Shown: positions 19,718 through 33,102, counted from the stretch's first letter. The stretch: 64,000 nucleotides of DNA from Phyllostachys edulis (GCA_036346405.1 CM070567.1:42451470-42515469); one strand, 5' to 3'. Notes: generated by a model not told the origin, from the sequence alone. Program-made: numbers and translations.

Positions 19718-21218
19718 TCACTCGTTAGCGTCACCTGGATCGGCACTAACGGGCATCTCATACAAGTAACCATCCTCACCTGCAACAAGAGGTTATAGCA
19801 CCTGAGTACGGAAGGTACTCAGCAAGACTTATACAAACTAATAAAAGAAAGTGTTTGATAGAACCTATACAAAGGATTAGAATTGATATATGCATAAGGT
19901 TAACAACAGGATGGTTATAATGGTTCAATTTGCATAAAGCAATACATCTTAACCTACCATTGCTGAATTTTTACAAAGCAATTTAATAAATCCATTTCGA
20001 CTAAAATAGTAAATAAATGAGACATAATCATAAACAGTAACATTAACCAAAATGACTGAAATCATAAACAGTAACATTAACAAAATGGCTATTCACTACC
20101 GAAATATTGCATGACACCAATCATGCCGAAAAAATACCCATAATAAGGTTTATTTTAAAGTCTATACCAGTGACATCAACTCAAGCGTTGTCCATAACCG
20201 TGGACATGGCTATTCGAATAGTTTTAATCCTGCAGGGGTGTACATCTTTACCCACACGACTTAGTTAGCCCGTAAGCCTCCGGAATAATAGCACACTGCC
20301 TTTGGTATGCCGGCCGGGTAAAACTAAGATCTGGTATTTTTCAACAAGTTGACACTATTGAGTTGAAACACCCATGTGCACCTGATCCCGCTTAAAACAA
20401 GTTTCTGATAGAGCTTGATAACCGGGGGCACACATGTTACGTTGAGAACGCCAATTCAGTCACAAATAAAAATTTGTACTCACCCGTACATATAAGATTG
20501 AAATCGGGCCCTATGAGCATGTAACCTTTACAAATGCCCTCGCCCCTAAGAACATATGATACATATACAAAATCCTACACATATGCACTTATCCACCTGT
20601 TTTTCAACTCAATAGCATCAACCCTTTACTTAACCAAACAACACCCATACACCGCGTGTGGAAGTATGTTGGGGCTTGAATTGGGCCGTCAGAGTTCAGT
20701 CCTTAATCAACCCAGACAAGACAACCACATTTCCCAATTCTCGTGCACAAAGGCACCATCACTAGCATCCACTTGTCCAGATTTAAATTCAGTTTATTAA
20801 ACAAGATTTAAATTCATTTCTGATTTAAATAAACTGAACAAAGAATCAAAATAAATTAAATTCATTTGTTGTTCCCATGTTTGACAAGATAAGCTTGCCA
20901 AACACTACCGTTCTAAGGACTGCATGGCTAAGCATATTTCTACCCTAAATACTTTAATACAACAATACCTTAGGTTGCGTGTATGATTAAATTTAAGGTA
21001 AGCCACAAAGATTGGGTTGTAACTACCTAGAGACAGATCACAAATATCTTTTTAGAAAATTTGCATGCACAGTGTCACTGTACTTTGTAAATCTACAGTT
21101 CCTAAAATTGGGATCAACATGGTGCAGAGAGGATGCTTGCCTTGATAATAATAGATAACCTCTTGTTCAGGTTCTTATTGCTCAATAGCAGATTCGACAA
21201 TTTCAGAAGAACCAGAAT
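19718..21218 (-). CDS. Predicted LTR-internal spliced mini-gene, 3' LTR copy (partial)
   Basis: Exon 2 is 21218-21141 (78 nt), opened by acceptor GATTTTAG; exon 3 is 19779-19718 (62 nt), opened by TTGTTGCAG. The intron 19780-21140 has donor AAG|GCAAGC, the GC-AG type. Exon 2 encodes SGSSEIVESAIEQ, a TAA stop in this copy, then EPEQEVIYYYQ. Exon 3 encodes EDGYLYEMPVSADPGDANE then TGA, and joins in frame. Upstream exon(s) are not resolved. Lies downstream of the LTR TATA box. Prediction from splice signals and comparison with two other copies; no known homologue recalled. Confidence 0.45.
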
Positions 21219-22199
21219 CTAAAATCATAAAAATCCAATAAACACAAGAACTGACAGAGAACAAACTATTGAAAAAGAATGCATGATCAAGATGGTAATG
21301 CATGGTTAACAATATGCTTAAGCTATATCTAACTCCATAAGGATAATAACCCATATTTACCATCTAAAGACACTAATTATTAGATTAAAATTTAACTTAT
21401 GGCTACAGTTACAGATTTTTGGAAAACTGAAAACCTAGGTAGAGTACAAAATGGAGTTTGCTGATTTAATAAATGTTGAACAGGATGTTATTTTTGGTTT
21501 AAGCTGCAGCTATCAAAACTAAAAGTTTATAATTACCTAACCTTTAGTTAACATTAATTATCAGAATAAGATTTCAATCCAAAACTATAGTTTTGATTTT
21601 TGAAACCGAAAGTATGATGAGCATAAAGAATGGTGCGTGACCTAAACCTATATTAAGTAAATTGTTTTGATTAGACTAAAAGTATTCAAAATCGCTCGTG
21701 ACTTAACTTATCATTTAATGACACCAAGGGACAAAAGTGAAAGATTAGGGGACTTCTTTGTGCATGTTGTCGGCTATTCAACAACAAAAACAAAGAAAGA
21801 ACTTTTCTGATTTCGGTTGACTTGGAAAAATACACAAAACAAGGACTTTAAATTGGAGTTGGAGCTATCTCGAGAGTAAGTAATGTCCCAAACCATCATT
21901 GCTAACCCTAATTGTCCAGTTCTACGTAAAGAAAAGAAAGATTAAGCTTTTGTCGGTTTTGACCGATTTATAACCAACAGAGAGAGGGTTTGCATCAATA
22001 AATGAATTGGTGACCTTAAGAATCAAAAGAAGGTCTACTTATGATACTAGGGTTTATCTAGGACCTAAATAAGCTGATAAGCTAGCAAGAGAAACCCTAG
22101 TTCTTGAAAACGATATGAAAGACCGAAAAGTTATAAAAACAACTTTTCAGTTTTAAAGAAGTTTTGAGTATCCATGTACAAGTAGATAGCTCAAGTGAA

Positions 22200-22204
22200 C
22201 TATG
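22200..22204. repeat. Target-site duplication of element C, left
   Basis: CTATG, repeated at 29154-29158. The empty site, GAACTATGGAAGTCC, survives once at about 43988-44002 in the other LTR of element B. Confidence 0.95.
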
Positions 22205-22338
22205 TGTGAGACCCTCAAATATTGGAATGCGCCGAATTAAAATTATACTGGTAGCATAATTCTTAATTAAGGAACAGTGCAATTCCCTTATTAAAAATCA
22301 CACTAGAAGCATAATCATAATAAGTAACAATCCAACAT

Positions 22339-22949
22339 CGTCAGGGGCGTACCGAGCAAGGAAATTGAACTCATGAAGGTACTCGGTCACTGACTTTCGC
22401 CCTTGCTTGAGAGCGAGAAATTCCTGTTGCTTGAGCATCATCACTCCTCGGGAATATGGGCCTCATGAAAGGCCTCCATAAACTCAAGCCGTAGGAGTAT
22501 GTCCTGGGTTGGATAGCCGATAATTATCCCACCAATTGCTAGTGGCCCGGTCCACCGGTAGCTAGCATACAAGACCTTCTCCTTTCGTAACATTGGGCAA
22601 TGGATAACTTCTTTTCAATTTCCGGCCGATCCTCTGCCTCCATTGGGTCTGGGAGCCGAAAACATCAAGGGTTAGTCCGCCAAAATCGCAAGACTTCGCC
22701 CATGTTGAACTCCCGCCGACCACCGGTGGAGTGGTAGAAGAGGTGTTCTTGCGTAACTGCTCGATAGATGCGTTTGGTCCATACGGTTGCGCTCAATTTG
22801 CATGAGCACATCCGCCATAGTAGGTGGTGGAGGAAGCTCCTCTTCCTGACGACCACTTTGCGGACCATGAGATCCGAAAGGGTCAGCTTGCTCCCCTTGA
22901 GTATGAAGAACAGGAGTGGAGAACCTCTCCTCTTGTTATGCTCGCGCAC
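22339..22949 (-). pseudogene. gag N-terminal remnant (element C)
   Basis: Homologous to 39090-39747 of element B: nucleotide identity is obvious through the start region (TCGCGCACGAGTAGTAGGTC at 22945, compare 39720) and the gag block near 22340-22500. Frameshifts and small deletions throughout; no usable ORF. Confidence 0.8.
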
Positions 22950-23401
22950 GAGTAGTAGGTCCTGTCATCCTGTTGCCATATAATGGTTAACAAAATCACA
23001 AGGATACACTCGGGCTAACACATACAAGATTCTGAGATAACAAAGAAAGAAGTATTAAATTTAAATATGCATCATGTCATGACATGCAGCCAATCAACAC
23101 CAAATTCAGCAAATAGCCGAATGCAGCAAAAGGGACGGCTCCAATTTATTATAATAGGTCAACTAAACAAAACAGCACAACACAATAGAACCGAATACAC
23201 AAAAGTCGGCCTCCACCTTTATTAACAGCCAACAGGAAGCACATTAAGTCCAAAATATAATTCGGCAACCACAACGCCAGATTCCAAAATGCAAAAGTCA
23301 GCACACAACCTTTATACAGAACATAGGCTATGCTATTACACAATATTTAATAGATAATACTAGCCTATTATACAATTAATGCCGGTCACAACCTCTAGAC
23401 C

Positions 23402-24198
23402 CTAAGTATAGTCATTACGGTTAAAATTCACCGGGAACTCATTTAACAGATGAGCTTCTGGTGAACCCGTATCTATAGGATCCCTAGGGCTGATGAGACG
23501 GGTAGGAGAGCCCAACAGCAAGTGATGGCCTCCAGAGTGTGTAGGTCGCTGAGTGCGAGGAAATCCAGCGGACATTCGAACTGACGACATCGACCAGGAC
23601 AGAACAAGCCCGAGCACTTCGAAGTCGCAATCCACGGGTGCAAGGGCGGTGGTGGAATCTCATTGTTGCCATAAAGCACGTTACGAGGAACGCGGTTCGT
23701 GGCAACACCAAGCCTCAAATATTCACTGCCTCGTCGCGACGGCGGCGGGTTTCCCATAACTCACACACGAGACGGTGATAAGTTTGGTCCATAATACGGA
23801 CCAACCTCGCTAACTTCAGCGTGCGTATGGGTCCTCTCCAAACCGAATCTCATCAACGTAATCACATCCGATCTAGGGCCGTGTTTGAAGTGAACATAGG
23901 GTTCTTGAGACAGCTCACAAATCATGACGAAGGAGGCTCATCATCCCACGCGACTTCTGCCTGACCATAGACTTCGGATGTGGCACGACGGATGCAATAG
24001 GGAACACTACCCACCACCGTCTGCGATCATGTTAATGATAGCTTGGTACTCTTCCATACCAGACCTCGGTCTCGACGGTAGATGGCATACTCGGCCGATA
24101 AGTGAAATTGGCCCGCCACATCATATCTCGAAGCAAGGCCGAAAACCCGTCCACATCTTCGGCTCGAGTCTCCTTAATCAAATACCAGCCACTCATCT
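23402..24198 (-). pseudogene. ORF0 remnant (element C)
   Basis: Counterpart of 40081-40894 in element B. Shared blocks: NRVPRNVLYGNNEIP (about 23655-23700) and the C-terminal GSPEAHLLNEFPVNFNRNDYT (23402-23465). Broken by many small deletions. Function unknown. Confidence 0.8.
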
Positions 24199-24391
24199 AC
24201 AGACAAAAGAGAAGATGAGTAAGGAACTAAGCTTATAAAATCAACAGAAGCTAGATAAGAATGGATACTAAGGAAGATAAGAAGTAAAAGATATCATACT
24301 TAGATCTTTAGAAATTAATTACGTTAAAATAATTTCACAGGACTCACTAAGGATAACGTCCATGCTAATTCTATCCTACAGGCAAACGTAT

Positions 24392-24403
24392 GCTCTGATA
24401 CCA
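24392..24403 (-). other. Primer binding site (element C)
   Basis: Minus strand TGGTATCAGAGC, four bases from the LTR edge at 24408. Confidence 0.9.
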
Positions 24404-24407
24404 ACGC

Positions 24408-27400
24408 TATGAGACCCTCAAATATTGGAATGCGCCGAATTAAAATTATACTGGTAGCATAATTCTTAATTAAGGAACAGTGCAATTCCCTTATTAAAAA
24501 TCACACTAGAAGCATAATCATAATAAGTAACAATCCAACATTCAGGTTCCCAGATATATGTCATGCAATAGTTCCCAGTATTAGTGACTATTGCGCATAT
24601 ATCCTTAAACAACATTGCATCAATCACATACAAGTCACACATTCACATAATTATACATCAGATTACATTGTAGATTCGGTTGCTACAGTAACCGAAATAG
24701 CTACAGGAACAGATGACCTTGGGTCATCACAAAAGAACAACAGCGGAAGTAAAATAAACATAAAACCACCAATGGCCCCATCCCGCAGGCTATTGCGTGG
24801 AGACTAGAACTAACACTACTCATTAGCGTCACCCAGATCGGCGCTAACGAGCATCTCGTAAAGGTAACCATCATCACCTGCAACAAGAGGTCATAAACCC
24901 TGAGTACGAAAGGTACTCAGCAAGACTTACACAAACTAATAAAAGAAAGTGTTTGATAGAACCTATACAAAGGAATAGAAAGTTTTATATGCATAAGGTT
25001 AACAACAGAAGGCTTAAATGGTTCAACTTTTGCATAAAGCAACACATCTTAACCTACATTGGCTAAATTTTAACAAAGCAATTTTTAATAAATCAATTTG
25101 GACAAAAAAAAAACAGTAGCATTATAAGGTATGAACATAAACAGTAATAATAATAAATCACAGATCACTACAAAATTATACCTAACACTATCGTGCCGAA
25201 ATTATTCCCAATTCCAAACTTAGAGCAAAATCTATACAGGTGACATTAATTCAAGTATCGTCTCAGAATCGTGGACACGGCTATTCAATAGTTTTATACC
25301 CTTGCAAGGGTGTACATCTTTACCCACATGACTTAGTTAGCTTTGTAAGCCTCCTAATAATAGCACACCGCCTTAGGTATCTTGGTAAGATAAACTAAGA
25401 TTTGGTATTTTTCAACAAGTTGACAATATTGAGTTGGAATACCCATGTGCGACTAATCCCGCTTAAACAATGACTGATAGCATATATTCAACCGGGGCCC
25501 ACATGTTGTACCGGGAATGCCGACCCAATCAATTAAATGCGAACTGTGCTCACTACACATATTAGACCGCAGTCGGGGCCCTGAAGGTACGTACATGCGA
25601 TAGAACACATCTATGCCCTTACCCTTCTAAGAACATCTGATATCAATATAAACTCCACATGGCATACGACACGGCCCGAAGACTTAAGCATCTATGCCAT
25701 ATGAAATCAATACACATGTCCTTACTCTCCTGTTTCCAACTCAATAATATTAACCCTTTACTTAACCAAACAGTGCCCATACACTGCGTGTGGAAGTACG
25801 TTGGGACTTGAATTAAATTGTCAGAGTTCAGTCCTTAATCAACCCAGACAAGACATCCACAATTCCCAATTCTCGTGCACAAAGGCACCATCACTAGCAT
25901 CCACTTGTCCAGATTTGAATCAATTATTAACAAGATCAAGGATTATTTCAGATTCAAATAAACTGAACAAGAATCAAAATAAACAAAATTTATTTGTTGT
26001 TCCTAGGTTTGACAAGTTAAGCTTGCCAAACACTACCGTTCTATGGACTGCATGGCTAAGCCAAATTTAAAACTAAGTATATAATACTACAGACTACCTT
26101 AGGTTAAGTGTATGATTCAATTTAAGGTAAGCCACAACTCAGGTTATAACTAACTAAGACAGAGCACAAATAATTTTTAGAAAAAATTGCATGCAATAGT
26201 TATCACTGTATTTATAAATCTACAGTTCAAAAGAGTAGGATCAATATGGTGCAGAGAGGTAGCTTGCCTTGATAGTAATATATAACCTCTTGCTCAGGTT
26301 CTTGTGGCTCAACAAAAGACTCAACAATCTCAGAAGAACCAGTATCTAAAATTAGAAAAAATCCAATAAACACAAGAACTGACAGAGGACAAAATAATGA
26401 AAAAGAATGTATGATCAAGATGGTAATGCATGGGTAACAATATGCTTAAGCTACATCTAATTTACTAAGGATAATAACCCATATATACCATCTAATGACA
26501 CTTACTACCCAGATTTTATATTTAGCTTATAGCTATAGTTACAGATTTTTGAACTGGAACAGGACAGTAAATAATTAAATTATTTAGCTAGCTCAACTCC
26601 ATGAAAATGAAATACTGCATGTAGCTAAGTGTATTAAAGCTAGTGTTGTGAGCTAACTGGTAATTTACTACTTATTAATAGCAATTTAAAGTTTGGCCCC
26701 TTGCTGCCTATGTTGTTGGTTTGACCGACACCCAAAAACAGCAAAATACTAGCTTACCCTTTTTAGTTGGCTGGGAAGACCATACAAGACAAGGAATTTA
26801 AATGAAGCTATAACTATCTGCGAGGTAATTAATACTACCACCCATTACTGCTAACTCTTAACTACCCGGTTTAAAAGAAGAAAAAGACAGAAGGTGACTT
26901 TGTCGGTTTATTCCCAAAACAACAACAGATCCCTTTTCAGATTTCGGCTAGTCATAAGAAATACACCAACTAAAGACCCTAAATGGAAATTAAGGCTATC
27001 TGGAGGGTGGTTAATACCATAAGTCCTCATTATTAATCCTACCCGCCCAGTTGAAGAAAGAAACTGAAGATCAACTATTTGTCGATTTTGACCGACAACA
27101 TCTTAACAGAGAGGAAGTTTGCGAAAGTAAATGAAATGATGATCCTAAAGCTTTAAAGAAAACTTACTGGTGAAGCAAGGGTTTACCTAGGACTGAAATA
27201 GAATAATATACTGGTAAAAGAAATCTTGAGTTCTGAAAACGATATGAAAGACCGAAAAGTTATAACAACAACTTTTCAGTTTAGAGAAACTTGTAGCATC
27301 CCATGAGCAAGTGAGTGAGGTCCTAAGAGAGCTCACAAAGACGAGAAACCAGGGTTAGACTTACCAGCTAGGGTTGATGAAGAAAAGATAAGTTCTTGGT

Positions 27401-29153
27401 CAATAGAAAAGATCCAGTGTCCTTTTCTTAGTGCTGACCAAAAAGAAAATGGTGGAACTAAGATCTAAAGAATATTAGGCACATTCTTGCTAAGGAAAGA
27501 TGGAACTCAACTCACCAGGATGAGCTTTTCCCAAAATGGTGATTCACAGGGTCAAGGTGACAGAGAGAAGAACCTTAAGTCCAACCTACAAGAAATGACC
27601 AACATCACATTAGCATGAGATTTAGGCCTTCTTGAAGTTGAACAAGGGTAGAAGAACAAGAAGGCTTCACTGGAAGGAAGACAAGGTTGGTGAGCTTCTC
27701 CTTGGTCAACAATGGCAGAAGCTCCATCCCTAGGGTTTATATAGTGTGAAGAGGTCCCTGGAGCACACGAGAACCATCTAGAGCTAATGAGGTGGCACTA
27801 AGGATAATTACCAAGTGAAAATATCCTTATTTTGCACTGTACACCACCACCACGCCGGCGAGGAGGGCTGCACCGGTGCACAGCATGCATGGGAGCAACA
27901 ACAGTCGCTGACAAAAGTGTCCCAGGCGCATCATCAAGAAGACACACACGCAAAGAAGCCGACGCGCGCCCACCGTCCGATTAGAAATGAACAGCTGCGA
28001 TGCGGAGGCAAATAATACAATGAACCGGTATCGTGGATTATGGACCGTGCGATTTCCAGCGGACGACCACGATTTAGGGGAGCTTCGGGGTGGTCCGAAC
28101 AGCCCACCCCACGAGAGCCGTTCGATCTAGCTTTAACGGCCCAAGATCTCAGGCGCGCGGTGAGCTTCAGCCCACAAAGCAGTCACCATTGGATCTAAAA
28201 TCGACGATCAGAGATGAAGGGAGGTGCGGATGGTCCGAAGGTCACAAAGGCTGTGGTCCTTCCGATTTAAATCCAACGGTAGATCTTGAGTGGCACCTCC
28301 GGCCGGTCCGACCAGCCCACAAGATCTGATCCACACGTTGAGGATCCAACGGTGGCCGATTTTGAAAAGGATTTTTATAATTAGGAATAAGATGCGATGC
28401 CGTAGGATTAGGATCCAACGGTGGATATCACGTGGGTGTTAGGATGGTCCGAACAACCCATTAGATTAGGCTTGTCCGGGGTGAATCCAACGGCTAAGAT
28501 TGCGAGATGGGTTGGAGTGGCCTGAATGGCCTCAAAACATTTGGCCCGTTAGTGGGGAATGGACTACCGATTTGGCTTCTTTGACGCTTTGAACAAGCGT
28601 CTTGAGACGTGATCGGGCGGACCTGTGCACGGTTGGACTCCACCGCATGGGTTTGCGCCGCTACAGTGCCAGGGGTGGTTTAGGCTGAAGAAGTTGACCA
28701 GTTCATTTCAAAATTTCAAAAACTTTGACTGGGACTGTAAAAATAGCAAATAAATTTATAAAATTGGGAAATTTTGCAGAATTGCTACTGGGATAATATA
28801 TCCCCCAAATAAATTTTGAAACCACTGTTTCTTCTTTAGAAATACATAAATAATTCATTTAGACCAACTAGGGTTTGTTTAAGGACAATTATTTTTCTGA
28901 AAATCAAAATAATTTCTAAAAATTCAATAAAAATTATTTTTTTGCCATGATAATTCATCTGGTTTTTAAATAAAATACTTCCCAGTCTCAATACCAACTT
29001 TGGGTGGTATTTCCTTTTGAAATTTTGATCAAGTTGGAGTTTGTAATAGAAATTTGGGAAAATAGATTGTAACCTGTTGCCTACTTTGCCAAAATGAACA
29101 GTTATGCTATTAACAACACCTTAATACTGTTTATTAGGGCTGAGGCTGTTACA
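24408..29153 (-). repeat. 5' LTR of element C
   Basis: About 4.75 kb. The plus-strand left edge reads TATGAGACCC rather than TG..., a one-base change of the terminal dinucleotide. The right edge is CTGTTACA. TATA box on the minus strand at 27736-27743. Confidence 0.9.
24816..26345 (-). CDS. Predicted LTR-internal spliced mini-gene, element C copy (partial)
   Basis: Same structure as the B copies: exon 2 is 26345-26268 (78 nt; TGSSEIVESFVEPQ, EPEQEVIYYYQ), donor AAG|GCAAGC; exon 3 is 24877-24816 (62 nt; DDGYLYEMLVSADLGDANE). Intron 24878-26267. The frame is open through the junction. The stop is TAG here against TGA in B. Several differences from B in exon 3 are silent (TTG/CTT for Leu, TAT/TAC, AAC/AAT). 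Confidence 0.5.
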
Positions 29154-29158
29154 CTATG
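29154..29158. repeat. Target-site duplication of element C, right
   Basis: CTATG, identical to 22200-22204. Confidence 0.95.
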
Positions 29159-29570
29159 GAAGTCCTTAGGGTACTCAAGGTGACAAGAAACAAAGTCTAT
29201 CTTACCACCGGAGAAGAAAGTATATGAAGTCAAGTCTGGCCGAGACAAAGAAAGAGCCAAAGTCCTTTGCACCGGTCGACCAAAACGCCAACAAAGAAAT
29301 CTTTAAACTCTAAAGATCACCCTACACGTGCTTTTGCAGAAAGGCATGAAACCTAGCTCACGAGCAAGATTTTACCGACAAGATGCTCCAAGCTGCTCTG
29401 GTCAAGAAGAGTCCTCACCGGATCAACCTACAAGCGATGCCCAAATTCACATTATCGTGAATTAAGCACCGAGAGATGATCAAGCAAGAGAGCAAGGATA
29501 CTTCATTTGGGAGGAAGCGGGGTGAAGAGAACTACTTCAGTCAACAATGGCAGAGCTCCCAAAAGTAGGG

Positions 29571-29578
29571 TTTAAATA
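29571..29578 (-). promoter_or_regulatory. TATA box of the 3' LTR of element B
   Basis: Minus strand TATTTAAA in CTCTATTTAAACCC; counterparts at 44417-44424 (other LTR) and 27736-27743 (TATATAAA in element C). Confidence 0.55.
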
Positions 29579-31171
29579 GAGTTGATCCCCTGGAGCACGC
29601 GAGAAAACTCTAGAGCTGATGAGGTGGCCAACCGATGCTAAATATCCAAGGAATATTCGCATCAATATTGTGCAATGCCTCTACTCCGGCAGCAAAGTCG
29701 GCGGTGGCGCATAGGCGAGAGGATGAAGAGAGAGTCGACACTGACGAGCGGGTCCCAAAGGCGATCCTGACCACGCCTGACTGCGGCAAGCTTCAAGGAA
29801 CAGCAACCGTTTGATTAGAAGTGAGCGGTTGCGATGAGGATAGGTGTAGAAGAACTAACCGGTATCGGTTTATGTAGACCGCACGATCTTGATCTAACGG
29901 CTGCTCAAGATCTAGAGATAAGCTCCTAAGAAAGAAGGAGCACCGTAGGATGTAAATCCTACGGTCAGATGAGGTTCTGACCTTAAACGCACATGGTTGA
30001 GGTGGTACCGTAGATTTTAGATCTAACGGCTACAAGGGAATCTATACTTAAATGCACGCGATTTGAAGCGGTACCGTCGGATGGAAATCCGGCGGTCATC
30101 ACCTTTTTGGCGCTCTACCGATTGAAAAATCAAAAGGCTAGTGCGGTTGGATCTAGAATTGACGGCTAAGATGGATTCAAGACTCGGGCGGTCCGAACGT
30201 CACCGCCCTTCTCAACGGTCCGATTTAAATCCGACAGCTCAAATTCAACGTGACGTTTGGATGGTCCGAACGTTCACGTTGATCTAGGCAGTTCATTTAG
30301 GATCCAACGGTGCCCGATTTTGGAGGTGAGTTAGACGACTGAAATTAATTGTGATGCCGTAGGATTAAGATCCAACGGTGGATATCACGTGGCACGTTCG
30401 GGTGGTCCGAACGGCCCACTAGATCTGGTCTGTCCATTGAGATCTACGGCCACGTGTTGGAGGCGCGTTAGGTTTTCAAAACCATGGTTGGCTGTAGTTG
30501 GATGCGGTCATATGAGAATCTGATGGTGAGGACTGAGGCTCACGGACGTGTACAGCCGCACAGCTCTACAAATCCTTTCCCGTTCGCATTGAAATCGACG
30601 GTTCGCACGCACCATTAGCGGGGCACACGCGAGGACGTGTCGGTGCGGCCCGGTTGCACCGATTTGGACTTAAACTCGATGGATTCACGGACAGGAGTTT
30701 GAAGGGGGAAAGTTGACCAAACCAATTTAAACCTTCAAAAGTTTGACCGGCCTTGTAAAAATAGCAAATAAAGTTGTAAAAATATGAAATTTTGCGAGAA
30801 TTGCTCTTTGGGATGATATATTCCCCAAATAAATTTTGAAACCACTGCTTTCATTTTGAAATACATAAATAATTCATTTAAACCAAATAGGTTTATTTAA
30901 AGACAAATATTTTCTCGAGCCAAAATAATCTTTAGGAATTTAACAAAAATATTTTTAGTCAAGATAATCCATTTAGTCTTTATTAAAAAAAATACTTCCC
31001 AGTCTTAATACCAACATTGATTGGTATTTTCTTTTGAAGCTTCAATCAAGTTTGAGTTTTTGACTAGGAATTGGGGAAGTTAGATTGTAACATAATGCCC
31101 AGTTTGCCAAAATGAACAGTGATGCTATGAACATCATCTTATTACTGTTTATTAAAGCTGAGGCTGTTACA

Positions 31172-31190
31172 AACCTACCCCCCTAAAGAG
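31172..31190 (-). other. Polypurine tract of element B
   Basis: Minus strand TTTAGGGGGGTAGGTT directly before the 3' LTR, the plus-strand primer of reverse transcription. Confidence 0.8.
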
Positions 31191-31389
31191 AATCTCGTCC
31201 CGAGATTCCGGGTAATACAGAAGTTGGAAAGGAATGAAGCTAAAATGATCCTTTTGGAAACTTAACTTTAGTTGTCTTTATTTCTTTCAAAGATAGAAAA
31301 GAAAGATTTTATTAAACAACATAGTGTTGCTATTACATCCTTCTTTTACATTGCTTTGTTTAATCTTGCCTTTCTTGATTCAAAGGCAA

Positions 31390-32074
31390 TTTTTATACAA
31401 CAAAGAGGTGGGGGTGCTCAATCCTCATCAGATCTTCGCACTCCCAAGTAGCTTCATCCTTAGAATGATTAGCCCACTGAATTTTCAAGAACTTGACAGT
31501 GCGATTTCTTGTCCTGCGTTCCATTTCATCGAGGATACGCACCGGTTGTTCTTGATAGGAAAGGTCTGGTTGAAGATCAAGACTCTCATAAGCAGTAGCC
31601 TCGGTGGGAACACGAAGGCATTTCTTTAATTGAGAAAAGCACTGCCGAGAGAGAGTCAGGGATTTCCAATTGATATGCCACAGCTCCTCGTTTTGCAATA
31701 ACTCGGAAAGGTCCGATATAACGAGGTGCTAGCTTTCCTTTCACCTGAAAGCGGTGAGTGCCCTTCATCGGTGATACTTTAAGATAGACATAATCATCTA
31801 CCTCAAAGCTTAGCCCGCGACGTCGATGATCAGCATAGCTCTTCGACGAGGTCAAGCGACTTTCAAATGGTCTCGAATCGCATTTAACTTGCTCTTGACT
31901 TCCATCACCAAGTCTCGACCAAAGAATGGTCTTTCACGGACTCGACCAATTCAATGGAGTCCTACAAGCTCTTCCATACAAGGCTTCAAAAGGTGACATT
32001 TGAATACTTGCTTGGTAGCTGTTGTTGTAAGAAAACTCCACATACGGCAAAGATTTCTCCCAATTTTTGCCATA
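31390..32074 (-). pseudogene. Integrase C-terminus and chromodomain (element B)
   Basis: After the stop at 32075 the coding trace continues. 31586-31855 has KSYADHRRRGLSFEVDDYVY and GKLAPRYIGPFRVI, the usual integrase tail (GPY/F-type). A one-base shift near 31625 leads into 31393-31620 with SQLKKCLRVPTEA and a chromodomain-like end, FLKIQWANHSKDEATWECED, DLMRIEHPHLF. In chromoviruses this domain is thought to guide integration into heterochromatin. Confidence 0.8.
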
Positions 32075-33102
32075 CTATAGCACACAGGCTCTAAGGAGAT
32101 CTTCCATCACTTGATTCACCCTCTCAGTTTGACCACTGGTTTGAGGATGATAAGCAGTGCTGAAGGAGAGTTTAGTCCCCAAAGCTTGATGGAGACAATT
32201 CCAAAATTGAGAAGTGAACTGAGATCCACGATCTGAGATAATGACTTTCGGAACACCATGGAGACAAACAATCTTAGCAATATATAACTCTGCCAATTGC
32301 TTGCCACTGAAAGTGGTTCTGACAGGGATAAAATGAGCCACTTTTGTCAGACGATCAATTATCACCCAGATGGCATCGAATCCATTCTGAGTCTTTGGAA
32401 GTCCGGTAACAAAATCCATACCGACTTCCTCCCATTTCCATTGGGGAATAGGCAAAGGTTGAAGGGTACCAGCAGGCTTCAAGTGCTCGGCTTTAACCCT
32501 TTGACAAATATCACATTCAGCAACATACTGAGCTATTTGTCTTTTCATCTGGCTCCACCAAAATGTCTTCCTCAAATCCTGATACATCTTAGTACTTCCA
32601 GGATGCAAAGAAAACTTGGAATTATGAGCCTCTTTAAGAATTAGGCCTCTCAGTTGAGGATCTGAGGGTACCACCAAACGATTGCGATATCGAATGGTAC
32701 CACGGGCATCTTCAGAAAATGCTTTACCCACCTTCAAATTTTCCTTGATTTCAGCTACCTCAGCATCAGTTTTCTGGGCCTCCAGAATCTGATCTTCGAG
32801 TGTGGACTTCACTGCTAAGGTAGCGAGAAATCCATCTTCTACTATTTCAAGACTTAAGCGCTGAAAATCAACACATAATCTCTTTGCCAGAGGTACTGTC
32901 GACAAGCAGTTGCATTGTGACTTTCTGCTTAAAGCATCGGCCACAACATTGGCTTTACCAGGATAGTAATGAATACCCATATCATAGTCCTTGATCAATT
33001 CAAGCCATCTTCTTTGCCTCATATTCAGGTCAACTTGAGTGAATATATATTTCAAGCTCTTATGATCAGTATAGATTTCACAACGATTACCGAGGAGGTA
33101 AT
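32075..33102 (-). pseudogene. RNase H C-terminal part and integrase (element B)
   Basis: Begins at solo LTR D. RNase H: EIYTDHKSLKYIF and VVADALSRK. Integrase: zinc-binding H-H-C-C (HNSKFSLHPGSTKM ... CDICQRVK), then the catalytic DDE core with MDFVTGLP, SDRGSQFTS and ERVNQVME. Open for 340 codons and then stopped by TAG at 32075-32077, directly after RACVL. Inserts element cDNA into the genome. The best-preserved coding stretch of the element. Confidence 0.9.
33098..33102. repeat. Target-site duplication of solo LTR D, left
   Basis: GTAAT, repeated at 36971-36975. Confidence 0.95.

Larger units (their letters stand above)
22205..29153 (-). mobile_element. Element C, internally deleted copy of the B family
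   Basis: Inserted in the 3' LTR of element B with the 5 bp duplication CTATG. It keeps the first 134 bp of its 3' LTR (22205-22338), then jumps into gag at about 22334-22338. It retains gag N-terminus, ORF0 remnant, PBS (24392-24403) and a full 5' LTR (24408-29153). All of protease, RT and integrase are missing. The breakpoint has the shared pentamer AACAT. It is in the same orientation as its host. Confidence 0.92.
19319..31171 (-). repeat. 3' LTR of element B, interrupted by element C
   Basis: Edges TGTTAGGACCC and ...CTGTTACA. Without element C and its duplicated CTATG it is about 4.9 kb, matching the other LTR (4929 bp). Near-identical to 41108-46036 outside clustered small indels. Confidence 0.92.
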
